Assembly (NCBI RefSeq): GCF_009184635.1
Contig: NZ_WELI01000005.1
Span: forward strand, 620,001-684,000
Length of the DNA: 64,000 nt
Source: Rudanella paleaurantiibacter
Lineage (GTDB): Bacteria > Bacteroidota > Bacteroidia > Cytophagales > Spirosomataceae
Direction: 5' to 3'
Position 1 is the first letter of the stretch. Every line of letters begins with the position of its first letter. Below, in pieces: positions 28,316-39,189 of the stretch. A program made the translations under genes and the position numbers. Under the pieces are notes generated by a model. That model was not told where the DNA came from. It did no database searches and saw nothing but the letters and a program-made list of their open reading frames with translations.

Positions 28316-29092
28316 CTACATATACCGCCCGAAAAACAGCAGGGTATCTTCCAGATGCGTTTCCCAATAGGGCCATTCGTGCCCGCCGGGGTATTCGGCG
28401 TATTCGTGCGGGATACTGGCTTGCGTGAGCGTTTCGTGCAGGGTTTGGTTGGCGGGCAACAAGGTATCGTCGGTGCCGCAATCGAACCGGAACGGGGGCA
28501 ACCGGTCACGGTTTCGGAGCAACAACGCCCCCACCGATTCGTCGGCCGGATCGGCTTGTCGGTACACATCGAGGGGCTCTTCGACAAAATCGGCCATCTG
28601 CGTCAATTCTGTGATCGACGATAGCCCCGAAGCCGCCCGAAACTGTTCGGGATAACGGGCCATGAGTCGTAAGGCACCATACCCACCCATCGACAAACCC
28701 GCGACGAACCGCGATGAAACCGCCCCCGGACAAGCCGCCGGCACATCGTCGATTATCCAGCGGTCAAACCCATACCCATTATGCGGCAGATATCCGCTGC
28801 CATCACCCCAAAGGCCATCGGAGGGCATAGCCAACCGAAACGGCGGCAATTGACCCGCCCGTATGAGCCGGTCGGCGGTGCGGTGAGCACCCGCTTTCAG
28901 GCTCCAGGCCCAATGACTACCATACACCCCATGTAGCAGAATCACGAGCGGCAAGGGCGTATCGGCATCAAACCCTTCGGGCGACCAAAACGTAATATCG
29001 CCCCGCCCACGCAGGTTTGGTGTTTTGACGGTTACAGAACGGAGGCCCTCGTGCTCAAAGCGGGGGTCCGACAGCTCAATGGTGCGAAACAT
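28316..29092 (-). CDS. esterase family protein (esterase D/PF00756)
   Basis: Cytoplasmic-looking alpha/beta hydrolase of 258 residues with no signal peptide. The oxyanion strand is LVILLHGVYGSHWAW, the nucleophile Ser is in VAGLSMGGYGALR, the acid in DCGTDDTLLP, and the catalytic His in YPGGHEWPYW. This order matches the antigen-85/esterase D group, which includes feruloyl and S-formylglutathione esterases. No genes nearby fix the substrate. It may be cotranscribed with the upstream beta-propeller-like protein (35-nt gap). Confidence 0.88.
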   Translation of the reverse strand: MFRTIELSDPRFEHEGLRSVTVKTPNLRGRGDITFWSPEGFDADTPLPLVILLHGVYGSHWAWSLKAGAHRTADRLIRAGQLPPFRLAMPSDGLWGDGSGYLPHNGYGFDRWIIDDVPAACPGAVSSRFVAGLSMGGYGALRLMARYPEQFRAASGLSSITELTQMADFVEEPLDVYRQADPADESVGALLLRNRDRLPPFRFDCGTDDTLLPANQTLHETLTQASIPHEYAEYPGGHEWPYWETHLEDTLLFFGRYM

Positions 29093-29127
29093 ACGCGTAG
29101 CATTAGTTAAGAGTCAGCAACGAGTCT

Positions 29128-29937
29128 TTATCGAATCTCCGATACAATGACCTCGTTGCCTTTGCGGGTGATACCGTACAGAACAAGCGTACCGGTCACG
29201 CTCCGGTCGAAGGCAAACGCCTGTCCCTCGCTTACCGTCGGAATCGTTTTTACGTATTGCAGCACCGAGCCACGGTCGGGCAGTTTAAGTACGTACAGTT
29301 CGGGTTTGTCGTGCCCTGTGCAATACAGGAGCCCGTCGGGCCCCCAGCTTCCGCCGGAAGTGCTATAGGGCGAAAATGCCTGAAGCACCGGGGCTGGAAA
29401 GGTCCAGGATTCTACCGCTTTCCAGTCGGGCGTGTATTTCACCAGCATGGTCCAGCGGTTGTCGCGCCCCTCGGCCGACGCTTTATTGGAGTAGTTGGCA
29501 AAGGCTACCCACCAATGGCCCCGGTAAAAATCGGCCCAGGTTACAGAACCGGGCATGAGCCCAAAGCTATGGGTATCTACGTGCCGCAACGTGCGCGTGT
29601 CGAACAGCTCAATAGAACTGGTCATGGGCACATCGGGGTAGTTTGAATGCGTACAAATGAGGGTATTGCCCCGCACCAAACCGCTGTTCATGTGCTTGAG
29701 CAGGCCCGTGCTGTCTTGCCAGGCCGCCACCTGACGTCCGTCTTTTTTATCGTGCTTCGTGAGCGAATGGTTGTTGATAACGTAGAAAAACGCCTTGTCG
29801 ACAGCCACGCCCTGCTGCACTTGCCCCACGGCATACCGCCGAATTTCGACCGCCCGCTGCGCTTGCCCTATGGCCAGGTGAGGGGCGTAAACCATAATGA
29901 CTAGCAGGAATCGGATAAAGGCGACACGAAACGGCAT
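29128..29937 (-). CDS. secreted beta-propeller-like protein of unknown function
   Basis: Signal peptide (FIRFLLVIMVYAPHLAIGQ) followed by about 250 residues with repeated beta-strand blocks such as GVAVDKAFFYVINNHSLTKHD, VRGNTLICTHSNYP and WGPDGLLYCTGHDKPELYVL. The pattern suggests a propeller, but no enzyme motif is evident. ATG 29937 begins the signal peptide; the frame extends to 29970. It precedes the esterase gene by 35 nt. Identity remains unassigned. Confidence 0.72.
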   Translation of the reverse strand: MPFRVAFIRFLLVIMVYAPHLAIGQAQRAVEIRRYAVGQVQQGVAVDKAFFYVINNHSLTKHDKKDGRQVAAWQDSTGLLKHMNSGLVRGNTLICTHSNYPDVPMTSSIELFDTRTLRHVDTHSFGLMPGSVTWADFYRGHWWVAFANYSNKASAEGRDNRWTMLVKYTPDWKAVESWTFPAPVLQAFSPYSTSGGSWGPDGLLYCTGHDKPELYVLKLPDRGSVLQYVKTIPTVSEGQAFAFDRSVTGTLVLYGITRKGNEVIVSEIR

Positions 29938-30009
29938 ACGTGAATGGATAAAGAATCGGGCAAATCCCAAATCGAGGAGTATAGGGTAAAGATCCAGGGC
30001 CGGGTCTTC

Positions 30010-30756
30010 TTACTTTCTGGGGGCTACCCATGTTCCATTTGGCTGAGCCGCCACTGCCCGGTTGTACGCGTCCAGGCAGCGGTTGAGCGGTTGGCCCTGC
30101 TGATGAATACAATCGCAGAACTCGGCACAGGCCGCCGGGTTACGGCTATCCCGACAATTTTGCTGACAGTCGTTCAGGGTGTTATACGGTTTCATGTCGA
30201 ACAGGTTCAATACGGTAAAGCCCACCGTAACCACCGTGATTAGCCCCCCCCCGAAAAAGGCCAGAGGGAACTCGTTTGAAACCCCTTTCGAACGATTGAC
30301 CAATACGGTACGGGGGTCGGGCAGTAGAATACCCTTCAGGCGGTCGTAATCCCAGCAAAGCAGGTACAGATTGGCCAACACCATCAACGGCGACGACACC
30401 AGCGACCCATCAAACCGTACCGAAAACGACAGAATGCAAATGTTCAGAATAATTGGAAAATAGAGCATGGCTCCCAGCAGGGCTGTTCGGGGAATGAGTA
30501 GCAAAATAGCAGCCGTCATCTGCGCCACGCCAATAAATGTGTAGTAATAACCGGTATGAAAGAGAGCTTCGAGATAATGCCCCATTGGGTGGTTATTCGA
30601 CAGCGACGTGAATCGTTCCCCCGCAATTTTCACATAGCCCGATGGCAAAAAACCAAGTGCCAGCGCCACCCGGTTGAACCCCGTAAAATACCGCATCCAG
30701 CGGTTTTGTTTAGCCTGACAGTATAGCTGACTCAGTAAGAACGTAATTGCCATGTG
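30010..30756 (-). CDS. DoxX-like membrane protein with Cys-rich C-terminal tail
   Basis: About 248 residues with four hydrophobic helices in the DoxX/MauE arrangement. The first helix carries GFNRVALALGFLPSGYVKIAG, followed by FIGVAQMTAAILLLIPRTALLGA and FPIILNICILSFSVRFDGS. An extra helix near 165-187 leads to a tail with six Cys (about 196, 200, 209, 213, 215, 226), two in CX3C pairs. The open frame extends to a GTG at 30888, but a promoter-like pair (30792-30823) lies inside it, so ATG 30756 is preferred; ATG 30816 is a second option. DoxX relatives link to oxidative stress and quinone-dependent redox steps; katG lies next door on the other strand. Confidence 0.75.
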   Translation of the reverse strand, partial: HMAITFLLSQLYCQAKQNRWMRYFTGFNRVALALGFLPSGYVKIAGERFTSLSNNHPMGHYLEALFHTGYYYTFIGVAQMTAAILLLIPRTALLGAMLYFPIILNICILSFSVRFDGSLVSSPLMVLANLYLLCWDYDRLKGILLPDPRTVLVNRSKGVSNEFPLAFFGGGLITVVTVGFTVLNLFDMKPYNTLNDCQQNCRDSRNPAACAEFCDCIHQQGQPLNRCLDAYNRAVAAQPNGTWVAPRK

Positions 30757-30780
30757 CCTGAATATTTCCAGATAAAAAGA

Positions 30781-30797
30781 ACTTTGTTTTGCAAAGT
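30781..30797. promoter_or_regulatory. operator-like palindrome, ACTTTG-N5-CAAAGT, site 1
   Basis: Perfect 6-bp arms with a 5-nt spacer, overlapping the -7 element of the DoxX-like gene. The same motif recurs at 42149-42165 over another promoter. Confidence 0.5.
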
Positions 30798-30823
30798 AAA
30801 CAACAAATTTCCCCATGAACCAA
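30792..30823 (-). promoter_or_regulatory. putative promoter of the DoxX-like gene
   Basis: On the minus strand TTG, 21 nt, then TTACTTTG (one mismatch to TAnnTTTG). It ends 35 nt before ATG 30756 and so favours that start over the longer frame. Confidence 0.4.
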
Positions 30824-33460
<2,637 letters not shown>

Positions 33461-33480
33461 ACCTCTGAGATGATAATCGG

Positions 33481-33515
33481 AAGCCCGGCGTCTACTGGAT
33501 GCCGGGCTTTTTTTG
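33481..33515 (+). terminator. katG rho-independent terminator
   Basis: AAGCCCGGC and GCCGGGCTT, 9-bp perfect arms with an 11-nt loop, followed by a T-tract, 20 nt after the katG stop. Confidence 0.95.
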
Positions 33516-33668
33516 TTGGCCGCCTTACTGAGGTATCTGACGATTAGGCTCGGTAGGCTTCGGTTAATGATCTATCCAAATTTATTTTACCTTCACCTAC
33601 AACTAAAGCGAGCAGTCGGTATCTCTTCTGTTTTTAGTTTGTAACTCAAACCACTAAGCCACAAAACC

Positions 33669-34127
33669 ATGCAGCAATTCTTTCTCATCATTTTGGCTGC
33701 CACCGCACTATTCTCTTGTGATCGTCAGAAGCTAACCACTGATTCGACAGCTACCCAAAACGAACGCCTTGTGCAGGAATACTACGCGTATTTCAACAAA
33801 CACGATTGGGCCAACATGGCAGAGCTGTACACAGAGGTTGCCGACTTTAAAGACCCCTCGCTTGGTGAAGGTATTGTCAAACAGACCAGACAACAGACCA
33901 TTAAGAAGTATTCGGAGCTGGGAGTGATGTTCCCTGACGTGAAAGACGAAGTTGTGCAAATATATTCCTCTGGTGAGAAACACGTCATTGTTGAGTTTAT
34001 CTCATCGGGTACAGCACCCGACAGTACGAAATTTACACTTCCGATCTGCACCATTTTCACCATCGAGAACGGGAAAATCACAAAGGACTTTACTTACTAC
34101 GATAACTTCGAGGATCCGAAACCTTAA
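33669..34127 (+). CDS. SnoaL/NTF2-like lipoprotein
   Basis: A 152-residue lipoprotein (signal IILAATALFSC, lipobox LFSC) with an NTF2-like cone fold: helix ERLVQEYYAYFNKHDWANMAELY, then VADFKDPSLGEG and strands VIVEFISSGT, FTLPICTIFTIENGKITKDFTYYDN. This layout is typical of SnoaL-like/ester cyclase proteins, which bind or isomerise small molecules. The mature part is tethered to a membrane. No catalytic role can be assigned. It stands alone between katG and the Fic gene. Confidence 0.82.
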   Translation: MQQFFLIILAATALFSCDRQKLTTDSTATQNERLVQEYYAYFNKHDWANMAELYTEVADFKDPSLGEGIVKQTRQQTIKKYSELGVMFPDVKDEVVQIYSSGEKHVIVEFISSGTAPDSTKFTLPICTIFTIENGKITKDFTYYDNFEDPKP

Positions 34128-34139
34128 TTTCAATACCCG

Positions 34140-34275
34140 ACATTCGTTCAATACGAAAGGAATGGTACGCGGATGAAACAGATTAAGCCAATTTTCGCGG
34201 ATTGATGAAGAGAATCGGCGTACATCTACCCGATCCGCGTTCAATTGCCACCGATTGGCTAAGTCAATCGTCTGA
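34140..34275. other. decayed repeat-like spacer before the Fic gene
   Basis: Contains GCGGATGAAACAGATTAAGC and, further on, GATCCGCGTTCAATTGC, two pieces that look like halves of an imperfect inverted repeat built on GCGGAT. No coding frame. Confidence 0.35.
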
Positions 34276-34348
34276 TTGTACATTTTGCCCAACACTGAGA
34301 GCCCTAATCAAAGCCGTTTAGCTGGTTTCGATTTTCAACCCATAAAGG

Positions 34349-35122
34349 ATGCAGTTAACCATCATTCCCACAACATTGCTTCAGTCCTACCTTTTGGAAG
34401 TACCCAAAGGGTTGCAAGAGGCATTTGATGCGTTACACGACGCACCCTTATCGACACCTAATTTCAGCTTTTATACCTCGGTTGCATCTGTTTTCAGCAG
34501 TAAGATTGAAGGCGAAAACATTGAATTAGACAGCTACATCAAACACAAACGGGATGGCCTTCCGTTTCTGCCCGATTACACCAAAAAAATTGACGATTTG
34601 TACCAGACCTACGAGTTTGCTCAGCAACGCCCACTGAACAAAGAAAACGTAGTTGAAGCCCATAAACTTCTGGGCAAACATCTCGTCGCAACTGCCTGGC
34701 AAGGCCGGTATCGTATACAGAATATGTACGTATCTACTGAAGATGGACGCATTGAGTATGTAGCGGCTCCACCCGCTCAGGTTCCGACCGAAATGGCTAG
34801 CTTCTTCAGCGATCTGGAAACGCTCCAGAATACCCCGATGGCGATTGAGGAAGTTTTCTTTTATGCCTCACTCGTTCACCTGGTTTTTGTAAAAATTCAC
34901 CCCTGGAACGATGGAAACGGTCGAACCGCCCGCCTGCTTGAAAAGTGGTTTTTAGCCCAAAAGCTGGGCGAAAAAGCCTGGTTTATGCAAAGCGAAAAAA
35001 TGTACTACCAACAACACAGCGTCTATTACCAGAACCTTAGGCGATTAGGGCTCGAATACAACGAACTGGATTACGGAAAAGCCCTCCCTTTTTTACTGAT
35101 GCTACCTCAGGCTGTGAGGTGA
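34349..35122 (+). CDS. class II Fic family AMPylase-like protein
   Basis: Fic proteins usually transfer AMP from ATP to Tyr, Ser or Thr of target proteins. The catalytic motif is complete: HPWNDGNGRTAR with H184, D188, N190 and R192. An inhibitory helix motif (S/T)xxxE(G/N) is present near the N-terminus as S50-SKI-E54-G55, so autoinhibition within the same chain is predicted (class II). The 257-residue product ends soon after the Fic domain, with no C-terminal winged helix. The start ATG is at 34349. It is followed by the arr gene 36 nt downstream, so they may be cotranscribed. Confidence 0.92.
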   Translation: MQLTIIPTTLLQSYLLEVPKGLQEAFDALHDAPLSTPNFSFYTSVASVFSSKIEGENIELDSYIKHKRDGLPFLPDYTKKIDDLYQTYEFAQQRPLNKENVVEAHKLLGKHLVATAWQGRYRIQNMYVSTEDGRIEYVAAPPAQVPTEMASFFSDLETLQNTPMAIEEVFFYASLVHLVFVKIHPWNDGNGRTARLLEKWFLAQKLGEKAWFMQSEKMYYQQHSVYYQNLRRLGLEYNELDYGKALPFLLMLPQAVR

Positions 35123-35158
35123 GTACAGACTTAGGAGAAACCGAGAACTTTCATACCC

Positions 35159-35596
35159 ATGCAACCAACCCCTTCCAACCCCCTCAGCCCGACCGTTTTT
35201 GCCCAAACGTATTTCCACGGCACGAAGGCCAACCTCCAGCTCGGCGACCTCATCAGCGTCGGATTCAACTCGAACTACGGCGAACAGAAGAACGCCAAAT
35301 ACATTTTCCTGACGGCCACACTGGATGCCGCCATCTGGGGCGCCGAATTGGCCGTGGGCGAAGGCCGGGAACGGATTTATCTGGTTGAGCCAACCGGCCC
35401 AATTGAAAACGACCCCGACCTGACTGACAAAAAATTTCCGGGCAACCCGACCCAGTCGTACCGCTCTACCCATCCCTTCAGAGTGGTGGGTGAGGTAACG
35501 AGTTGGCAGGGGCACCCCGCCGAGCAGGTGAACGCCATGAAAGAAGCGCTGGAACGGCTGAAGCAACAGGGAATTAACTCCCTAAACGACGAGTAA
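35159..35596 (+). CDS. arr: NAD(+)--rifampin ADP-ribosyltransferase
   Basis: Moves ADP-ribose from NAD to the C23 hydroxyl of rifamycins, inactivating them. The 145-residue product covers the entire Arr family: TYFHGTKANLQLGDLI with the conserved His (H20), the strand KYIFLTATLDAAIWGAELA, then ERIYLVEPTGPIENDPDLTD with the acidic site and DKKFPGNPTQSYRS. It looks full length and intact. Arr homologues are often chromosomal in environmental Bacteroidota, so this need not be acquired. It lies in a run of small plus-strand genes. Confidence 0.93.
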   Translation: MQPTPSNPLSPTVFAQTYFHGTKANLQLGDLISVGFNSNYGEQKNAKYIFLTATLDAAIWGAELAVGEGRERIYLVEPTGPIENDPDLTDKKFPGNPTQSYRSTHPFRVVGEVTSWQGHPAEQVNAMKEALERLKQQGINSLNDE

Positions 35597-35629
35597 ACGA
35601 CAGTCTAAACAAAGCAGAGCCCCTTTTTT

Positions 35630-36214
35630 ATGAGCCCAACGAACCCCGCAGTCGATTGGTTTTTCGCTAAAACCGGCCCCTGGCAGGAGGCTTATTCTGA
35701 GTTGCGTGAACTGGTACTCGAATCTGGCCTGACCGAAGAACTGAAATGGGGCTGCCCCTGCTACACGGGTCAGGGCAATGTGCTTCTGATTCACGGCCTT
35801 AAAAACTATTGCGCGATCCTGTTCTTGCAGGGGGCTTTGCTCTCTGACCCACAAAAGCGGCTCGTGCAACAAACCCAGAACGTACAGGCTACGCGCCAAC
35901 TGCGGTTTACGAGCGTGGAAGAGATTTTAGCGAACAAGTCGCTCATAACCGCCTACATTCAGGAGGCCATAGCCCTCGACAAAGCCGGTCTGAAAGTTGC
36001 GCTGAAAGAAACGGCAGCCTACCCTACTCCACCCGAGTTTCAGCAGGTGTTAAACGATATGCCCGAACTCCGAGCCGCCTTCGAAGCCCTGACACCGGGT
36101 CGGCAACGGGGGTATTTGCTTTACTTTTCATCGGCCAAACAGGTTAAAACCCGCGAAGCCCGCATAGAAAAGTACCTGCAAAAAATTCTGGATGGCAAAG
36201 GGCTCGACGATTAA
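35630..36214 (+). CDS. YdeI/OmpD-associated (DUF1801) family protein
   Basis: A 194-residue protein with an N-terminal DUF1801 fold (WQEAYSELRELVLESGLTEE, KWGCPCYTGQGNVLLIHGLK) and a C-terminal YdeI helical part (PPEFQQVLNDMPELRAAFEA, LTPGRQRGYLLYF, AKQVKTREARIEKYLQKIL). The family is widespread in Bacteroidota and its role is unresolved. The start of the next gene follows 7 nt after the stop. It shares orientation with Fic and arr. Confidence 0.86.
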   Translation: MSPTNPAVDWFFAKTGPWQEAYSELRELVLESGLTEELKWGCPCYTGQGNVLLIHGLKNYCAILFLQGALLSDPQKRLVQQTQNVQATRQLRFTSVEEILANKSLITAYIQEAIALDKAGLKVALKETAAYPTPPEFQQVLNDMPELRAAFEALTPGRQRGYLLYFSSAKQVKTREARIEKYLQKILDGKGLDD

Positions 36215-36221
36215 GCACATC

Positions 36222-36626
36222 ATGACACCCCCTACGTTCTCGTTTACCTGGCGCTATTTCCTGATCGCCGTGGCCTTGTTCGTGGTCGAGGTGCTGATTG
36301 CTTTGTTTGTGCGCGATCGGTTTGTACGGCCCTACGGCGGAGACTATCTGGTGGTTATCATGCTCTACTATGGCGTAAAGGCATTTGTACGGGCACCACC
36401 CCGGAGTATAGCCCTGGGTGTGCTGCTGTTTGCCTACACGCTGGAACTCCTGCAATATTTCAGACTTGTCGACCGGCTCGGGCTGTCGCACAATGAGGTG
36501 GCTAAAACCGTTATCGGCTACGGTTTTGAATGGTGGGATATGCTCGCTTACACACTCGGTATAATCACGGTATTAGTATGGGAGGAACGAAAAAAGCGAC
36601 TTCGCCCTCTTTTGGATGAACTGTGA
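36222..36626 (+). CDS. DUF2809 family membrane protein
   Basis: A small (134 residues) polytopic membrane protein with four hydrophobic stretches: WRYFLIAVALFVVEVLIALFV, YLVVIMLYYGVKAFV, IALGVLLFAYTLELLQYF and MLAYTLGIITVLVW. The motif FVRPYGGDYLVVIMLYY and the end WWDMLAYTLG are typical of DUF2809. Function unknown. ATG 36222 is preferred to the upstream start at 36192, which lies inside the YdeI-like gene. Confidence 0.83.
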   Translation: MTPPTFSFTWRYFLIAVALFVVEVLIALFVRDRFVRPYGGDYLVVIMLYYGVKAFVRAPPRSIALGVLLFAYTLELLQYFRLVDRLGLSHNEVAKTVIGYGFEWWDMLAYTLGIITVLVWEERKKRLRPLLDEL

Positions 36627-36689
36627 CTTTTGTGACAAAACAACCGACGCAGAAAGGGGAAATTTGCAACTGGGTACTGCAAAACAGAC

Positions 36690-37940
36690 ATGACCAGAAA
36701 CGTAAAACTTGGCCTTAAGCAAAACTGGAAACAGTTTTCCCTCCTGGTACTTATCAATGCCTTTGTGGGCGGAATGGTCGGTATGGAACGGACTATTTTC
36801 CCCCAGTTTGCCCAGGCACAATTTGGCATTGACTCCAAAACCGCAGTTCTTTTGTTTATCACCGCCTTCGGGCTCTCGAAAGCCGTTGCCAACTACTACA
36901 CCGGGCGGCTGGCCAACACATTAGGCCGTAGAAATTTACTTTTGCTCGGCTGGCTAATTGCCATTCCGATTCCGTTCATGCTGATTTATGCTCCGAGCTG
37001 GAATTGGGTGATTTGGGCCAATGTGCTTTTAGGGTTTAGTCAGGGGCTGACCTGGAGCAGTACCGTTGTCATGAAAATTGATCTGGTTGGCGAACAGGAT
37101 CGGGGCTTTGCTATGGGCCTCAACGAGTTTGCCGGGTATCTGGCCGTGGGCGTTGTGGCCTTCCTGACTGGGTTGGTGGCTGACCGGTACGGGGTTACGC
37201 CCTACCCGTTCTACATCGGGATATTTATTGCCACAACTGGCTTTCTTTTAACCCTTTTGTGGGTAAACGATACCCGAGCGTTCGTACAGCAGGAAAGTAA
37301 GACGGTCACCTCAACACAGGTTGACAATGTATTCTGGGAAACAACGGTCAAAAACAAAACCTTGAGTTCGGTTACGCAGGCAGGCCTGGTCAACAACCTG
37401 AACGATGGTATGATCTGGGGCTTGTTCCCGATTGTACTCCTGTCGCTGCATTATACCAACGAAACGATTGGTGTTCTCACCGCTATTTACCCCTCTGTTT
37501 GGGGGATTGGCCAACTCGTTACGGGCAAAATGTCTGACCATTACTCAAAGAAACGAATGCTTTTTTGGGGGATGCTCTTGCAGGGATTAGCCATCTCGAT
37601 CATCCCGTTTATGGATGCCGTTTACGGGTTTGCTCTAATTTCGGGTCTTCTGGGATTGGGTACGGCTTTGGTTTACCCTACGTTCCTGAATACGATTGCC
37701 CAGGCAACCAATCCGCAGCAACGGGCCGAAAGTATCGGCACCTTTCGGCTATGGCGCGACTTAGGCTATGCATTCGGGGCCATTCTATCCGGTATCACCG
37801 CCGACCTGTTCGGCATTGATTATGCCATTTTTCTGATTGGGGCGCTTACACTATTGTCTGCCCTGATCATCAAAGTCCGTATGCCAGCGTCTGCACGCCC
37901 ACCGGTTAACACAAATACCCTCAGCCGGGTGCATCCATGA
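36690..37940 (+). CDS. MFS transporter
   Basis: Twelve-helix major facilitator of 416 residues, probably a drug or metabolite exporter driven by proton motive force. The cytoplasmic loop after TM2 carries the motif YYTGRLANTLGRRNLL, a variant of motif A (GxLaDrxGRr), and a matching loop TGKMSDHYSKKRML follows TM8. The neighbouring Crp/Fnr regulator is encoded 85 nt downstream on the same strand, so regulation by that protein is plausible. No substrate can be inferred. Confidence 0.88.
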   Translation: MTRNVKLGLKQNWKQFSLLVLINAFVGGMVGMERTIFPQFAQAQFGIDSKTAVLLFITAFGLSKAVANYYTGRLANTLGRRNLLLLGWLIAIPIPFMLIYAPSWNWVIWANVLLGFSQGLTWSSTVVMKIDLVGEQDRGFAMGLNEFAGYLAVGVVAFLTGLVADRYGVTPYPFYIGIFIATTGFLLTLLWVNDTRAFVQQESKTVTSTQVDNVFWETTVKNKTLSSVTQAGLVNNLNDGMIWGLFPIVLLSLHYTNETIGVLTAIYPSVWGIGQLVTGKMSDHYSKKRMLFWGMLLQGLAISIIPFMDAVYGFALISGLLGLGTALVYPTFLNTIAQATNPQQRAESIGTFRLWRDLGYAFGAILSGITADLFGIDYAIFLIGALTLLSALIIKVRMPASARPPVNTNTLSRVHP

Positions 37941-37976
37941 GATAAACGAATTTTGGACAAAGCCCTCCTGGTTATG

Positions 37977-38006
37977 TCCGAGACCATTCAGTCCGAGACC
38001 ATTCAG
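37977..38006. repeat. perfect 15-bp tandem duplication upstream of the regulator gene
   Basis: TCCGAGACCATTCAG occurs twice without a gap, 20 nt before the GTG start of the Crp/Fnr gene, inside its presumed control region. Confidence 0.85.
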
Positions 38007-38025
38007 CCCAAAAACCATACACGCT

Positions 38026-38604
38026 GTGCATCATCCGTTAATCAGCTACTTCCTGAAAATAACCACACTTACGCCCCATGAAGTCGATACCCTCATTGCG
38101 AGCATGGAGGTTAAGCAATACCCTAAAAAAGCATTTCTCCTGAAGGAAGGCCAACAACACACCGACACCCTTTTTGTGCTCAAGGGCTGTGTTCGCCAAT
38201 TCCATATCGTTGATGGCAACGACATTACCACCAACTTCTTTACCGAAGAGCAATGGATAATTGCACCCGATACCCTGAGCACAAAAAGGCCCTCACCCTA
38301 TGCGCTAATATGTATGGAAGATACCACCGTAGTGGTAGGCAACGAGCAAAAAGCACAGGCTTTATTCCGGCAATTTCCCAAATTTGAAACCACTTCACGC
38401 CAGATTATCGAGGCTGTACTAATGGAACAGCAACGCTTGCTGACCTCTTACATCACCGACAGCCCGGAGCAGCGTTATCTAAACGTATTAGAAACCCGCC
38501 CCGACTTACTACAGCGCGTACCCCAGTATGATATCGCAACGTACATTGGCGTTAAACCTGAGTCGTTGAGTCGAATCCGACGAAAACTCCAGACGAAGCG
38601 TTAG
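38026..38604 (+). CDS. Crp/Fnr family transcriptional regulator
   Basis: A 192-residue cyclic-nucleotide-binding-fold regulator: cupin-like domain (FLLKEGQQHTDTLFVLKGCV, IVDGNDITTNFFTEEQWI), long dimer helix, and a C-terminal helix-turn-helix (DIATYIGVKPESLSRIRRKL). The usual cAMP phosphate-binding Arg is not evident, as is common for Bacteroidota Crp paralogues. The GTG at 38026 is used as start; the next ATG (38104) would cut the cupin. Its 3' end overlaps the convergent membrane-protein gene by 4 nt. Likely acts on the upstream MFS gene. Confidence 0.88.
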   Translation: MHHPLISYFLKITTLTPHEVDTLIASMEVKQYPKKAFLLKEGQQHTDTLFVLKGCVRQFHIVDGNDITTNFFTEEQWIIAPDTLSTKRPSPYALICMEDTTVVVGNEQKAQALFRQFPKFETTSRQIIEAVLMEQQRLLTSYITDSPEQRYLNVLETRPDLLQRVPQYDIATYIGVKPESLSRIRRKLQTKR

Positions 38605-38996
38605 GTAACCTCCTCCCTTAGCCAGCGCCATGCATACATTATGATAAACAAGGTAGTAGCTATCTCAATCGACGCAAAGAATATGTAATAAAGCGTAGCC
38701 GAACCTATAAAGAAGGTAGCAATCATGACGGCCGTTTTTATACATCCAGCCACAAGATTGGCCCAGCCATTCGCAGTTTTAGGGAGCACGTTTGCCAGCA
38801 GCACCATAGCAATAGGGATCTCCATCAGAATACCTGCGCCAAGCAGAAAAGGCTCATTGATCGTTAGCCCGTCAACCCTTCCGGTCAGGTATTGCCTTAA
38901 CAGGTTTGCATCCATCAACCCGATCAAATCGCAATAGAGATAGTTCAATGTGACGAAAATCCACAGGATTGTAAGCAGTTCCTTTCTTGATTTCAT
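38601..38996 (-). CDS. small four-helix membrane protein (DUF6326-like)
   Basis: A 131-residue protein with four hydrophobic helices (LLTILWIFVTLNYLYCDLIG, LLGAGILMEIPIAMVLLANV, AVMIATFFIGSATLYYIFFA and ATTLFIIMYAWRWL). The spaced pattern VTLNYLYCDLIGLMD near the N-terminus is characteristic of this Bacteroidota family. Function unknown. Its last 4 nt overlap the end of the regulator gene on the other strand. Confidence 0.75.
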   Translation of the reverse strand: MKSRKELLTILWIFVTLNYLYCDLIGLMDANLLRQYLTGRVDGLTINEPFLLGAGILMEIPIAMVLLANVLPKTANGWANLVAGCIKTAVMIATFFIGSATLYYIFFASIEIATTLFIIMYAWRWLREEVT

Positions 38997-39141
38997 AATG
39001 CCGCTGTTAGCAAGGTAGAGCGCAAAAGTATCGGCTCCGGTTTCGGCATTCGTTGACTTCGGTTAAGAAACAACACCCGAAAAACGCCAGATCCAATCAG
39101 CTAAAAGCATAGAAAACAACCCTTAAAAGAAAAAATTATCA

Positions 39142-39149
39142 TAAATTTG
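39142..39149 (+). promoter_or_regulatory. -7 box of the lipoprotein gene
   Basis: TAAATTTG in an AT-rich block, 40 nt before the ATG at 39190. Confidence 0.45.
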
Positions 39150-39189
39150 TATATTAGTCTGCGCAACCTTCTGCGTAAAGTTTATAGGT

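Noticed and set aside
34349-35122. Fic gene as a toxin-antitoxin toxin with separate antitoxin
   Set aside because: The inhibitory motif S-x3-E-G is within the same chain (class II); no small antitoxin gene precedes it.
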